From: Diorhabda sublineata
Lineage: Eukaryota; Arthropoda; Insecta; Coleoptera; Chrysomelidae
Length of the DNA: 64,000 nucleotides
Assembly (NCBI RefSeq): GCF_026230105.1
Contig: NC_079479.1
Location: forward strand, 14,891,734-14,955,733
Direction: 5' to 3'
Below, in pieces: positions 52,101 to 58,374 of the stretch. The position numbers and the translations under genes are program-made. The notes under the pieces were generated by a model. That model saw only the letters and a list, made by a program, of their open reading frames with translations, was not told the origin of the DNA and searched no databases. Each line of letters begins with the position of its first letter. Position 1 is the first letter of the stretch.

Positions 52101-53328
52101 GGGTTTGTATTACTAGAACACCTCCCTTATTTACCAGATTTGGCTCCATCCGACTATCATCTCTTTCCTCAACTGAAAAAAAGTATAAGAGGTCGTAAAT
52201 TTTCTTCCAACGAGGAGGTAATAGAAGCTGTGGAGGTTTGGTTTGCAGAGCAAGAAGAAACATTTTTTTTGAAAAGTCTAGAGACGTTGCAGGTTCGCTG
52301 TAATAAATGTATCCAATTAAGAGGAGAATATGTTGAGTAATATAATATTTTGACATTGATGTTTTGTTTGATTCTATAGTAGGCTAAGAATTTTTCAATA
52401 TACCCTCGTAAAATATTTTGTTCAGAATCATTCAATGTTCTGGATACATATTGAATTAATTAAGTTTCAAATCATCTAATCCTATCAATCCTTCAAAAAT
52501 TTTATGAAATTTCAAATTATGATTTGATCTAAACGCTATAAAGCTTGGAAAAGTAAAAGAATACTCTTGAGATTGAGTTTGAAAATTAAGCTTACTATAA
52601 ATGGTCAATATTTCATATTATTTTTAAAATATTGAAAAGCAATATCAGGATTCAAAAATAATTTTGTTGAGCCTCTATCTACGAGGAGTTTTAATAGTAG
52701 ATTTTTAATTACAATTAAAGGTAAATACTGTTTTATCTGAAAAATTATCAATTTCTACTACCACTTTGAATTTAGATTTGAACTTTTACGAAAATTTTCA
52801 TCATACCTAGTTAAGATTTCCATTGAACTCTTTATCATTTTGTTCACATGTACAATTTTAATTATCATAATTTTTTGTGAAAATTTGGTTAGGTGTGTAG
52901 GTGTACTTGATATGCTCATAGGGATTGGTTTAGGAATATTTCCATTCGTTTGCATTTGTCTTGGTTAAGGTGTCCAGACGTTGTGTTGCCTTTGGGGCTT
53001 ACCAAAAACTTGTATGTTCCTAAACTCATTAAAATGAACGATAAAGTACCCCTTAAATAAGATGTTAAATATCTCGAGGTGCTGACATGGAGTTAGCACC
53101 TATAGGCAGTGCGTCATAAGACACAAAATACTTTATACAAGTCCTGTAGTTTATGTTTCTGATATTTTATCACAAAATCACTTATAGTTCTCAATTAAAT
53201 TAAAATAAATTTAGCTTACCTATCGTGCCAAAAAGAACTACTTCTGTTATATTATACGTGGGATCATTAGAATCATTTGTTGTAACTGAAGACGAGTTGT
53301 CGTCTGTCACCAATAGCGACGAGTTCAT
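27923..53328 (-). CDS. mAChR-A: A-type muscarinic acetylcholine receptor, seven coding exons
   Basis: Rhodopsin-class GPCR of the plasma membrane that binds acetylcholine; insect A-type receptors signal through Gq. Joined exons are 53328-53220, 48568-48223, 44715-44437, 37893-37758, 35052-34838, 32719-32500 and 28441-27923, 1824 nt in all (607 aa). Every junction is GT-AG and the phases match. The N-terminus has four N-glycosylation sequons (N2, N11, N18, N26). Visible landmarks are N48 (TM1), D76 (TM2), amine-binding D110 (TM3), DRY at 127-129, disulphide cysteines C103 and C183, P206 (TM5), the WTPYN motif at 532-536 (TM6) and NPVCY at 570-574 (TM7). The third cytoplasmic loop is about 300 residues (219-517), polar and Ser-rich, as in muscarinic receptors. 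The C-terminal tail is short and ends in RGYYN, like Drosophila mAChR-A. No stop or frameshift breaks it, so it looks functional. A- rather than B-type is inferred from the TM4-TM5 and tail sequences. Confidence 0.95.
28985..29545 (+). pseudogene. interspersed repeat with IS630-type transposase fragments
   Basis: Starts with TATGCGAGGAACAATCAATA and GTTTACTCCCCGTATAAA. A 103-codon frame (29065-29376) reads SKHKCISIGRCCGKEYVYNF and then SKEVVEHVKKALAADRQEIW with ENCVENVIKEEY, like the C-terminal region of DDE_3-type transposases; the tail matches the remnant at 23740-24170. It lies in the last receptor intron. I think the two halves are joined across a deletion. Confidence 0.5.
29550..30059. 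mobile_element. half copy of the foldback element seen at 45141-46324
   Basis: Shares, in order, the inverse of CAGGTCTGGTCTA-type sequence, CTTATAAGGGTCTGCAAC-like sequence, AATAACAAAGTTACAGTCGA and ACTATAAGTATTTTGCCATA, ending GTGGGACACACTGTA. The left arm is missing. Confidence 0.7.
30909..31404. mobile_element. MITE, 496 bp, 22-bp TIRs, TTA target duplication
   Basis: Left GTATGCGTTCACATTGGCAA and right, inverted, GTGTGCGTTCACAATGGCGA. TTA lies outside both ends (30906-30908, 31405-31407), a 3-bp duplication typical of PIF/Harbinger. No transposase inside. Confidence 0.8.
31410..32495. other. intron sequence without recognised features
   Basis: Part of the last receptor intron; nothing supported. 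Confidence 0.5.
32500..32719 (-). CDS. mAChR-A: mAChR-A coding exon 6 (third intracellular loop)
   Basis: Encodes residues 362-435. The segment is rich in Ser/Thr/Arg (RSTGRSSSTESVYTILIRL), and the SVYTILIRLP part is a conserved island of the insect A-type loop as I recall it. The acceptor is TTTCCAG and the donor GTAAGT. It enters at phase 2 and leaves at phase 0. Confidence 0.88.
33170..33500 (+). repeat. interspersed repeat copy (shared with 14.6 and 29.0 kb)
   Basis: Carries GTTTACTCCCCGTAAAAAAT, GGCAAACATCTAACAAACCG and AACATAAATGCATTTCTATT in the order of the other copies; reads KKFGKHLTNRQSTWTHHLHC in one frame. Function unknown; probably a DNA transposon fragment. Confidence 0.55.
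34180..34337. mobile_element. 158-bp MITE-like hairpin
   Basis: Ends ACACTGTTTACGTCTG and the inverse of CGCGTCAAACAGTGT pair; GATAACCAAGTTATCG and CTTAGTTATCGATACGCGC extend the pairing. The centre is itself palindromic (AACTAAAACTGTTTTAGTTT). It lies in a receptor intron. Confidence 0.6.
34838..35052 (-). CDS. mAChR-A: mAChR-A coding exon 5 (third intracellular loop)
   Basis: Encodes residues 291-361 and part of 362. The open frame carries basic, tryptophan-rich and then acidic/Ser stretches (EESSDTEEESPSEQ). The acceptor TATCAG opens at phase 0; the donor GTTAGT leaves AG of an Arg codon that exon 6 completes as AGG. The 215-nt length fits the phase of both neighbours. Confidence 0.85.
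35060..36440. other. receptor intron sequence without recognised features
   Basis: AT-rich; nothing supported. Confidence 0.5.
36545..36895 (+). pseudogene. Penelope-like retroelement, GIY-YIG endonuclease remnant
   Basis: Reads FALLPLNPVYTKGVEGIFNM (about 36570), then LKQLLGNPKEEIPNLEKNGI and YEISCSDCDGKYLYFGQTKR (36690-36780), then HKYGRTEKSSIVNHAASHN (36800-36860). The GIYEI...Y..GQTKR...SSIVNHA order is the GIY-YIG nuclease that follows the reverse transcriptase in Penelope-like elements. A frame slip in the Tyr region and stops make it dead; the RT part is missing. It is antisense to the receptor gene. Confidence 0.8.
36903..36925. repeat. short TTAGG-type tract
   Basis: CTAACCTAACCCTAACCTA, four pentamers with one extra C, directly behind the Penelope remnant. 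No flanking inverted repeat seen here. Confidence 0.55.
37061..37112. repeat. (TA)n microsatellite
   Basis: About 26 dinucleotide units in intron 4 of the receptor gene. Confidence 0.95.
37119..37372. mobile_element. probable MITE inside the TA microsatellite
   Basis: AACCCATAAATAACGCACCA near 37119 is matched inversely by GTCGTGCGTTATTTTTAACC near 37350-37370, and TATATA sequence resumes on both sides. About 250 bp, no ORF. Confidence 0.5.
37758..37893 (-). CDS. mAChR-A: mAChR-A coding exon 4 (third intracellular loop)
   Basis: Encodes residues 245-290 in the cytoplasmic loop. The segment is acidic and serine-rich (SESTGADSDS) and ends in basic RRKKP. The acceptor GTGCAG completes codon 245 as AGT (Ser) and the donor is GTGAGT. 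This loop diverges fast in the family, so the call rests on splice signals and matching phases (in 2, out 0) rather than on conserved residues. Confidence 0.85.
38380..38679 (-). repeat. interspersed repeat fragment shared with 6.6-6.75 kb
   Basis: Starts ACTAGCAGACCCGGTCACGC and ends with the inverse of ATGTAATTTGGTCCAACTTA and AATGATAGG, which also occur at 6700-6730. The GACCCGGTCACGCGTTG start is a common insect repeat end. The class is not certain to me. It is cut at its end by the long-TIR element that starts at 38680. Confidence 0.55.
38680..40514 (-). mobile_element. IS630/Tc1-superfamily transposon with about 280-bp TIRs
   Basis: The first about 280 bp (CAGGGCGGTCCAGCTAGGTG on) and the inverse of the last about 280 bp (to GTTGGGCCACCCTG) align, with shared boxes such as TGTCTTTCTAATGATACCCT, GCGAAAACGAC and AAAGACATTAAGCCGA. 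TA flanks both ends (38678-38679 and 40515-40516). Length 1835 bp. It holds one transposase frame on the minus strand and lies in receptor intron 3. Confidence 0.92.
39235..39905 (-). pseudogene. DUF4817-type IS630/Tc1 transposase, central part open
   Basis: The 198-codon frame 39831-39235 contains RRLQFCETMSQRLIEDPQLL, ICFSDECIFYLIGAENRHNC (first Asp), INVWCGILGNHILRPLFIPG, and LHFQQDEAPPHYVAPVRIAC (second Asp region). It ends in a frame break where the family has the WPARSPDLTPLD motif with the third acid, of which only TGFIAFSLGTIKK, a frame-shifted read, remains. The N-terminal HTH part upstream of 39831 is degraded. It is the best preserved copy of the family in this window but still lacks the end. 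Confidence 0.8.
40935..41425 (+). pseudogene. LINE ORF1-like fragment (coiled coil plus RRM-type region)
   Basis: Frame 40939-41133 reads MEIIKGMFLYIKESLKSTEE followed by a heptad-like coiled coil to EHEERLENVK. After a frame break, 41204-41386 reads RPFKPNRKTPVIVKIKKWN-like sequence (LRAFKPNRKTPVIVKI) with NKKLEIMKQAKKLKGT, the shape of the RNA-binding domain of jockey-type ORF1 proteins. Such proteins bind LINE RNA in a nucleoprotein particle. Broken and without RT behind it. Confidence 0.55.
41902..42930 (+). mobile_element. Tc1-like transposon relic
   Basis: Starts with the TIR-like ACACCCCACAAAAATTTTTG at 41902. Then an HTH part, AGLIGVQQSIISRVVIRYQE (about 42220) and GQLTRRPGQCRGRVTSVVDD, then LRIRQTTARRLQTDLLAARN. 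The catalytic part follows: FTDESRFCLYSSDRR (first Asp, about 42595) and a frame at 42678-42884 with SFGGGSIIVWGGISFEGRTE and VPYMPHIGDNSVLMHTLL, where the second Asp (usual MHDNA) is replaced. Behind it AIVVQQC and EVEILILNW mark the final part, then the sequence ends. Stops at 42476 and 42648. Inactive; 3' TIR not seen. Confidence 0.8.
42930..44430. other. receptor intron 3, no recognised features
   Basis: Nothing supported apart from AT-rich intron sequence. Confidence 0.5.
44437..44715 (-). CDS. mAChR-A: mAChR-A coding exon 3 (TM4, ECL2, TM5)
   Basis: Encodes residues 152-245. It holds TM4 with its WPPW segment, the second extracellular loop with disulphide C183, TM5 with P206, and the start of the third intracellular loop, whose juxtamembrane YWRIWRETEKRQKDL segment is very typical of insect A-type receptors. 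The acceptor is TCCAG and the donor GTAAGG. Reading past the donor meets a stop at once (44435-44433), which supports the exon end. Confidence 0.95.
45141..46324. mobile_element. long-TIR foldback element, 1184 bp, TA flanks
   Basis: Starts CAGGGTGTCCCACGACGAGT and ends with the inverse CGTCGTGGGTCACCCTG; TA lies outside both ends. Inner pairs: GACTGTAACTTTGTTATTTT with AAAATAACAAAGTTACAGTC, GGGACGCCCTG with CAGGGTACTC, and TTTTTTACGAGGATATCCTT with the inverse near 46070. No ORF. A half copy lies at 29550-30059. Confidence 0.85.
46345..48060 (+). pseudogene. non-LTR retrotransposon (RTE/jockey-type) 3' half, decayed
   Basis: The last 450 bp read clearly in shifting frames: KIRIYKTVVRSTATYTCETW (from about 47603), ILKKADEAMLEIWER, KRIYGGVHTDEGWR-like sequence, NKELEELNGEATISSFIKGQ (about 47765), RVRWLGHVERLHRERMPKLV, GKRKRGDQ and NWREKAVNRKEW. 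This order is the post-RT region of endonuclease/reverse-transcriptase LINEs. Upstream to about 46345 the plus strand is A-rich and purine-rich, as LINE coding strands are, but RT motifs are not readable. It produces long false frames on the other strand (for example 47842-47273). It lies in receptor intron 2, antisense. Confidence 0.75.
48223..48568 (-). CDS. mAChR-A: mAChR-A coding exon 2 (TM1-TM3, start of TM4)
   Basis: Encodes residues 37-152. It contains the TM1 GN pair, TM2 with the LAVAD motif, the first extracellular loop with WPLG, TM3 with amine-anchoring D110, and the DRY box at 127-129. The acceptor is a pyrimidine-rich TTTCAG before 48568. The donor is GTGAGT after 48223. It ends two bases into codon 152. 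Confidence 0.95.
48623..49848. mobile_element. long-TIR DNA element, about 1.2 kb, unknown family
   Basis: AGGCCAGGGCACTTACGAAA at the left pairs with the inverse of TCGTAAATGCCCTGACCT at the right; pairing continues for about 200-250 bp (GCGCTGAACCTATGCAAGAC with GTCTTGCATAAGTTCAGCGC; GTTACTATGCACAATATTGT with the inverse near 49745; AATTTGTTGCTTAGATAA with TTATCTAAGCAACAAATT). No target duplication or transposase motif seen. It starts about 55 bp upstream of coding exon 2, inside intron 1. Confidence 0.8.
50046..50735 (-). pseudogene. hAT transposase C-terminal relic
   Basis: The left end CAGAGTTTCTCAACATTTGC resembles a hAT TIR. On the minus strand, reading leftwards from about 50720, are LNELNLKLQGRNS, IAKLQLWNQKLSSENVT (about 50640), AHLQELETSISSDQYG (about 50515) and CFTHLCETGFSALVVIKTK (about 50310-50265). 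This CETGFSAL...K block is the dimerisation region of ZBED/GTF2IRD2-like hAT proteins. Stops and frameshifts throughout. The upstream part is cut by the mariner pair. Confidence 0.7.
50741..51500 (-). pseudogene. mariner copy A (3' two thirds), minus strand
   Basis: Begins at its 3' TIR (AAGATATATTGAAAAATTCT) at the left and runs leftward-coded. Frame 51471-51247 reads MDMKKIVAKWIPKYLNVDQK and RIVTMDETWVHFYDPET (first catalytic Asp). Further left, decayed pieces match the second Asp region, the RLQDNAPAHK-like segment (about 51110) and the LPDLVLSDNHLFP-like segment (about 50980), then EEVIKAVEVWF-type and CNKCI-type C-terminus. It stops at about 51500 near residue 120; N-terminal part and 5' TIR are absent. 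Confidence 0.85.
51501..52415 (+). pseudogene. mariner copy B, plus strand, joined head-to-head to copy A
   Basis: Frame 51504-51731 has the HTH region LRGKQIYEDMLNTLGDQWPS, YATVNNWTANFKRGKFSIED and LGRPVSVSV. After a stop and an internal deletion of about 50 codons come ITMDEIWIHFHAPETK (first Asp, about 51765), SVFWDCHGVIMIDW (second Asp, about 51895), FLQDNASAHKFHIAMQKIRD (52041) and LPYLPDLAPSDYHLFPQLKK (third Asp, about 52125-52180). The end matches the mariner C-terminus, then the 3' TIR to about 52415. All three DD34D acids survive, but stops and the deletion disable it. Confidence 0.88.
52420..53215. other. receptor intron 1, no recognised features
   Basis: AT-rich; nothing supported. 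Confidence 0.5.
53220..53328 (-). CDS. mAChR-A: mAChR-A coding exon 1 (N-terminus)
   Basis: Encodes residues 1-36, the glycosylated extracellular N-terminus and the start of TM1, plus one base of codon 37. The start ATG at 53328-53326 has A at -3 and no in-frame upstream ATG back to the splice acceptor at 53413. The donor after 53220 reads GTAAGC. Splicing to the acceptor before 48568 restores GCG (Ala37). Confidence 0.88.
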
Positions 53329-53335
53329 CTTCACG

Positions 53336-53412
53336 TCACGAAAAGCATCTGCCGGAGGAGCCCAGGCGCCACCGTCGCCGCAGCATTGTGCTTTTTGTTG
53401 ATGTTATCACTG
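53336..53412 (-). promoter_or_regulatory. 5' UTR of mAChR-A with a short upstream ORF
   Basis: The minus strand shows a splice acceptor (GTTTACAG, AG at 53414-53413) upstream of the start codon, so exon 1 of the CDS probably has a 5' UTR part from 53412. Within it an ATG at 53386-53384 opens a 16-codon frame, rich in Arg, that ends with TGA at 53338-53336, out of frame with and 7 nt upstream of the receptor ATG. It could lower translation. That is inference. Confidence 0.5.
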
Positions 53413-53419
53413 CTGTAAA

Positions 53420-54255
53420 CAAAATATTAAGAAATTTTAGTATACAATCGTACGTCCAATCAATATGCATGGTAATTTCAAGATGACGTAAACGTAATTA
53501 TAATATTTTCCAATGTATATCCGTCCTACTATTAAATGCTGAAAAAACAGAAAATTCATGATTAATGAAAATAATGAAAATGTGAAGTGAACTGACAAAA
53601 TTAGTCATCTACTCTACCTACTCTTCCTATTACATAATACAATAATTCCAATATAAGTTGACAAGAAATTGTGGTGTTATATAAATATGTCAATATTTCC
53701 AATTCTACTCTGTCTTCTAAATAATGTCTTCATCAAAAATTACGTGAAACTATACAGAAAAATAAGACAATAAAAGATGCCAAAGATATTTATTATAATA
53801 GGAGACTCGCTAATTCTCGTAATGTTTCTAAAAAAACATGGTCCATTGTTAATGATCAAAGAAATAAGGTTTCTTCATAGAGCATATTCTCTTATAGGGG
53901 ATTACCCTATTACCCTAATAACTCCTCCCGCCAATAATGTACTTTCCACGCGCGTCAAAACCTCTAAACCCGCCAATAGGTTCCCTATAATTACAAGATT
54001 GAGGTGACTAGCTCCCCAGTTAGCTCAAGACCAGCAGTGATTGTCTTGATGGTAACATATTATTTTTATTTTCTATTTGATTCATTTTATATTTTTTTAT
54101 TTCAGATTTCATTTCCTCGGTGGAATTTCAAGAAGTAGGCAGATTGAGACCTTGGAATCAACCAAAAAAATGGGTGATTCGTTGCGTGGAGTAGGTAGAT
54201 TGAGACCACGGAATCGGATCACTTCTTACCAATGAACGAATAACCACCCTATCCC
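53420..54255. other. sequence upstream of the receptor 5' UTR, no gene recognised
   Basis: The frame at 53777-54007 carries no motif I know. The true transcription start of the receptor may lie here or further upstream. Confidence 0.4.
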
Positions 54256-54263
54256 TACTTTTC

Positions 54264-54305
54264 TCTTGATAAAGGTTCCAAAGTGGGAGCCGAAACGTTG
54301 AGAAT
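54264..54305 (+). ncRNA. degenerate hammerhead-ribozyme-like motif (Penelope-type)
   Basis: TTGATAA, a stem GGTTCC ... GGGAGCC with a 5-base loop, then GAAAC followed by GTTGAG. The order CUGAUGA-stem II-GAAAC is the hammerhead core as found in the pLTRs of Penelope-like elements. Two core changes (C to T, G to A) suggest the ribozyme is inactive. The family link is inference. Confidence 0.4.
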
Positions 54306-54530
54306 TTTCAAAATTCCAACTATCAAAGTGTGAAGTGTAAAAGTAAGATTAATTATAACTTACTGAGTTTTAATATATGTTACCTACGCCATTGCCCTTA
54401 AGTAGCCAGTTTAGATTGTCGACTCAACACTTTTTAATTCCTTGGTCTAGAATTGAAATTGTAACTAATATTTTGTTGTTAGTAATACAGTCAGTTCTGA
54501 AAACACTTTTACAGTAAATAAAAATATAAG

Positions 54531-55250
54531 TGGCGCAGTCAGTAGGATAGTCAAACGAGCGTCAATGAACATTCGGTTCGTTTCTACCATTTATTTACTA
54601 TTCGAGTTTATAAAGCTGGGCGAGTCGAATAAGCCAACTGCGTTGTGCTAAAACCTAGAAGAAGCAAGTGATATCGAAATAAAATTGAAATTAGTTTCAT
54701 CAAAACTTTATCCTTCAAATAATTCAAATAATAAAATGGCTATTACAAAAAAAGAATACTTGGATATGATTCCAAAATTCAATAATACTTTCTTCCTAGA
54801 TTCATTAGAATTTGTGAAAAATTCGTAAATATTATAATGCTATAGATAGATATAGAAAATGAATATTTGATGTCCAGCATTTCAGCAAAATTAACACATT
54901 GAGTAGAGAGCTATCAGAAAAGAAGCAAGGTAACGAAACGCTTTTTGATTTTTATAATAGAATTCAAAATTTCTTGAACCTTCAAAGTTCTTATCTCATC
55001 ACACATTACGATGTTGATGAAAACAACATTTTAGGAAATTATTCTAAAAATTTAGCACTCAGAGTATTGCAACGCGATTTGAAAGAACCATTAGGTACAT
55101 TAATGGGCACTAAAAACCCAGAAAATTTAAATATCGATCAAATATTTAACCTAATGATTTTTAAGTCTATATTTTATTCCTTCCGTACAAGGAAATTGAC
55201 AATTTGCTATACTGTAATAGTTCAATCCTATAGAAAGAGATTATCATAAA
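54531..55250 (+). pseudogene. LTR retrotransposon (17.6/297-like Ty3/gypsy) primer site and gag
   Basis: TGGCGCAGTCAGTAGGAT at 54531-54548 matches, with one or two changes, the primer-binding site complementary to the 3' end of tRNA-Ser used by the 297/17.6 group. The 5' LTR should end just before it. The gag frame starts near 54736, is broken, and is open at 54899-55249: ELSEKKQGNETLFDFYNRIQ, SYLITHYDVDENNILGNYSK, LALRVLQRDLKEPLGTLMGT and NPENLNID. Gag forms the particle. It is truncated after about 55180; no pol follows. Confidence 0.75.
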
Positions 55251-55259
55251 CGAAGAAAA

Positions 55260-56250
55260 TATATGGGAAATAATGAGAAATAGAAAAGTTGAGATAAACA
55301 CCTGATAAACATAGTTAGGAACATATATATAAAAAATAGAGAATGCGTTACGAGTTAGCGAGACAAGTAGTTTTGTAACTTACAGTAGAGTGAGACAAGG
55401 AGGTGTTTTGGGCCCGTTATTATTTCTTCTAGGCATGAACGAAAAGTTGAAGAAGTAAAAAAAGAAGTAAAGAAAACAAATATAGGATAGAACAGTTTGA
55501 GACCAATTTACGTAAACGAGCTAATGTATGCGGACGACCTACTAATATTCGATAACACAGAAGAAGAGCTACAAAATAAGATATGGAAGGGGAGGAATGG
55601 AATGAAACAATACAGACTAGACTTCAGATAAACATACAAAAGACAGAAAAAATGAAAATATCAAACAAACCAGAACAAATAACTGTGAAAATACCAGATA
55701 TGGAAAAGAAGAACGTTAACAATCGTAAAACCAAATGGAAGAATTGACGAAGAGGTAGCCAATAGGGTAAAGAAGAGTATTTTTCAAAAAAACCAGAACC
55801 ACAAAAAAGAGGATCTACGAACCAGTATTACTAATAACGCTGATCTATGGCTGCGAATCCTGAGTGCTAACTAACAAATAGAAGCAAAAAATAACAATAT
55901 GTGAAATAAAGATACTGACAAAAATTGGGTGAGAAGAGACTCTATTAAATTAGGAATGACATGATTAGACTTGGAATAAACGTGCAGTGGGTGAAGTGCA
56001 AAAAACTGAGCAATAGTTGAGATGGTTTGAACACATTGTGAGAATGAAAGGGGACAGAACAGTTAAGGTGATATGAAAAGAGGCAGATCCAGAAGAAAAT
56101 AGAGAAAGAAAACTAAACTGGAGACGGGCTAAGCAGGAATGATAAGATAAAATTGAATGGAGAAGAAATATCACCTCCACATCTATGGTAGAAGAGGTTC
56201 CAAAGGAAACAAGAGCCAAGGAAGGGGTCGCTAAAGTAGTTCAGAAAAGA
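55260..56250 (+). pseudogene. non-LTR retrotransposon (RTE/jockey-type) RT to C-terminus, decayed
   Basis: Shows SSFVTYSRVRQGGVLGPLLF (from about 55363; RT motif 4), YVNELMYADDLLIFDNTEEE (about 55510-55570; catalytic YADD) and, further on, KRIYEPVLLITLIYGCES (about 55810), a WFEHIVRMKGDRTVKV segment (about 56020-56070) and WRRAKQE plus IEWRRN. This is the same LINE type as at 46.3-48.1 kb. Multiple stops and frameshifts. Confidence 0.75.
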
Positions 56251-56769
56251 TTAACTACCCAGATTGAAGAGTGCAAATACGTATCAAAGAGAATTGTTGC
56301 AATTAAAATGAGATTAGGAGAAGAGCTAGTCAATTTCATAGTAATATATGATATAATGAATTACAAATGTCCTAATTGCCTTAACAAAAGCCTTTGACAA
56401 TAATACTGAGGAGAATCACGGGGAACACACTCAGAGGAAGTAGTAACTACATTAGAATAACATGTAATGTGGAAAAGATTAACGAGTGGTTATTAAATAG
56501 AAAAAAAGTATGGAGCAACCATATAAGTATAATGACAGTTGATAGGGTAGTAAAGTTTCGGTCGACCCCGGAAAAGATGGAGCGATAATATAACTTAAAA
56601 GCACAACAAAAGAAGGAAACGGGCAGAATTACCTATAACAAAGATAGAAGACTAGTGAACTTTATAGGATCAATTTTACTAATTTTTGTTAGAACAACTG
56701 TTTCTGTCTTTACAAATGCCAAACTCCAGTTATTTTCTCCATTCAATTTCAAATAACAAGCAGGCCTAG

Positions 56770-56965
56770 ATTGACTTTATGCATTGAGGTATATTAATTT
56801 TTTTCTGTACCCATCATCGTAAAATCATCTGCAAAGCTATTCGAAGTAGATCCACAGGGTGGGTCAAACAACCGAGCCTTGAGGTACACCGTTGCTTATA
56901 TTTATTACCTCTTAGTTCCCTAGGTTAAATTGTTGTTACTACTTCCAGCTACAGTCAAATAACCC
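56770..56965 (-). pseudogene. LINE reverse transcriptase fragment
   Basis: On the minus strand ISNGVPQGSVV is followed, after a deletion, by NSFADDFTMMGT. These are RT motif 4 (GVPQGS) and the catalytic FADD box. Only about 60 residues remain. Confidence 0.6.
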
Positions 56966-56969
56966 GATT

Positions 56970-58300
56970 TTTGTTTGTTAAAATACTAATTTTCTCTGTA
57001 ACAATGGAGTCTGAAAATTCACTCCCATTGCTCTTCTATAGGTAAATATTGAGGCAAATTTGTTAGATCACTTTCCAGAAAATGATTTTCACACAAGCGA
57101 TAATTTGATGTTGAGCATTGTGTATCACAATTCCTATTTAGAGCACACATCAAAAAAGCGTTTGAAAAATTTGAACTAATGATTATTCATATTGACAATT
57201 GACAGTAATGTCACATTTTTATTACACTAACACCACTATTGGTAAATGGCAGAACTAAATTTGTGTTGCTGAAAGATGCAAGTCTACCTTCTTATTGGGT
57301 ATGTTCTGTGGGCGAATGGTTGGTGATACTATCGAATAAATACCAATTCTAAAGACTCCTTTCGTTCACTATCAGGTTACTTGGAGTGATATCTGGGGTT
57401 TCTAAATATTTATTGTTGTACTGTATCTGTCTCACTGTATCCTCGTGTTAAAGAGTGAAACGTTATTTGAATTTTTCGGGTTCATTCCATGTTTACTGAG
57501 ATCCACAAATTATGATGCTTCGAATCCTCTCCTGATTCATGTTTCAATCCAGAGTTCAAGGTCGATCTGAGCAGCTGTCTGGATTCTGAGTGTCTGACAG
57601 TCCATGGCTGTTAATCGTTGGATAACTACGTCTGAAATAATCATCTTCAAGGAATGATTTAAGGTCAGATTATCTGGTAGAAACTTAGATAAATAGGTTT
57701 TATGTGATCTATCACAATTTGTATCTTTTTTTAACTGTATATCATCGCATATCCACTAATAGGTCTTAGTACCTATAAGTAACATTCTATTTGACAAAAA
57801 TGATCAGATTTATTCACTTTTTTTGGTAATCATTCTGTATACCATTCCAGAAAATAGCATATTTTTTTGTAATTCATTCATCACTGTATATAATTGTACA
57901 CAATCACAATTATTGCTGACGTATAAACAATAAAGTATCATTGGGGATTTTTCACTATTTTTGCATAATGCTCTGTCTCAAATAATTCAGGTTTCTGGAT
58001 TCCATGCTATCAAAAATTTAGTGGCGATCAAGACATTGAATGTAACTACCTAAGTTTTCAGTTGTTATTACTCGAACCACGATCCAGTGCCGCCAAACTC
58101 GCTCACATTATCATGAAATTGGTGTTCACTTGAAATTTTTCTTAATAAATCTAATATTGAAAAAGTTATGTTCAATACTACTTGGTACGAACCATGTAAC
58201 TAGCACCCTCTATGAGAGTTCGACATAAAGACAAATACATTGGATGTATCAACTTCTAAAACATATTCGAAATTTTAATACAATGTTGCCAGTAGTTGCG
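56970..58300. other. intergenic stretch without recognised genes
   Basis: Nothing supported. Confidence 0.5.
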
Positions 58301-58310
58301 GCAAAATAGT

Positions 58311-58334
58311 CTTATCTTATCTTATCTTATCTTG
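58311..58334. repeat. TTATC pentamer repeat, about five units
   Basis: CTTATCTTATCTTATCTTAT followed by CTTG. The adjoining TTGAATACGGATGGCGTTAC matches, inverted, GTAACGCCATCCGTATTCAA near 28910, so it belongs to an interspersed repeat. Confidence 0.8.
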
Positions 58335-58374
58335 AATACGGATGGCGTTACGAAAATTTTTCACTGAGCTACCT

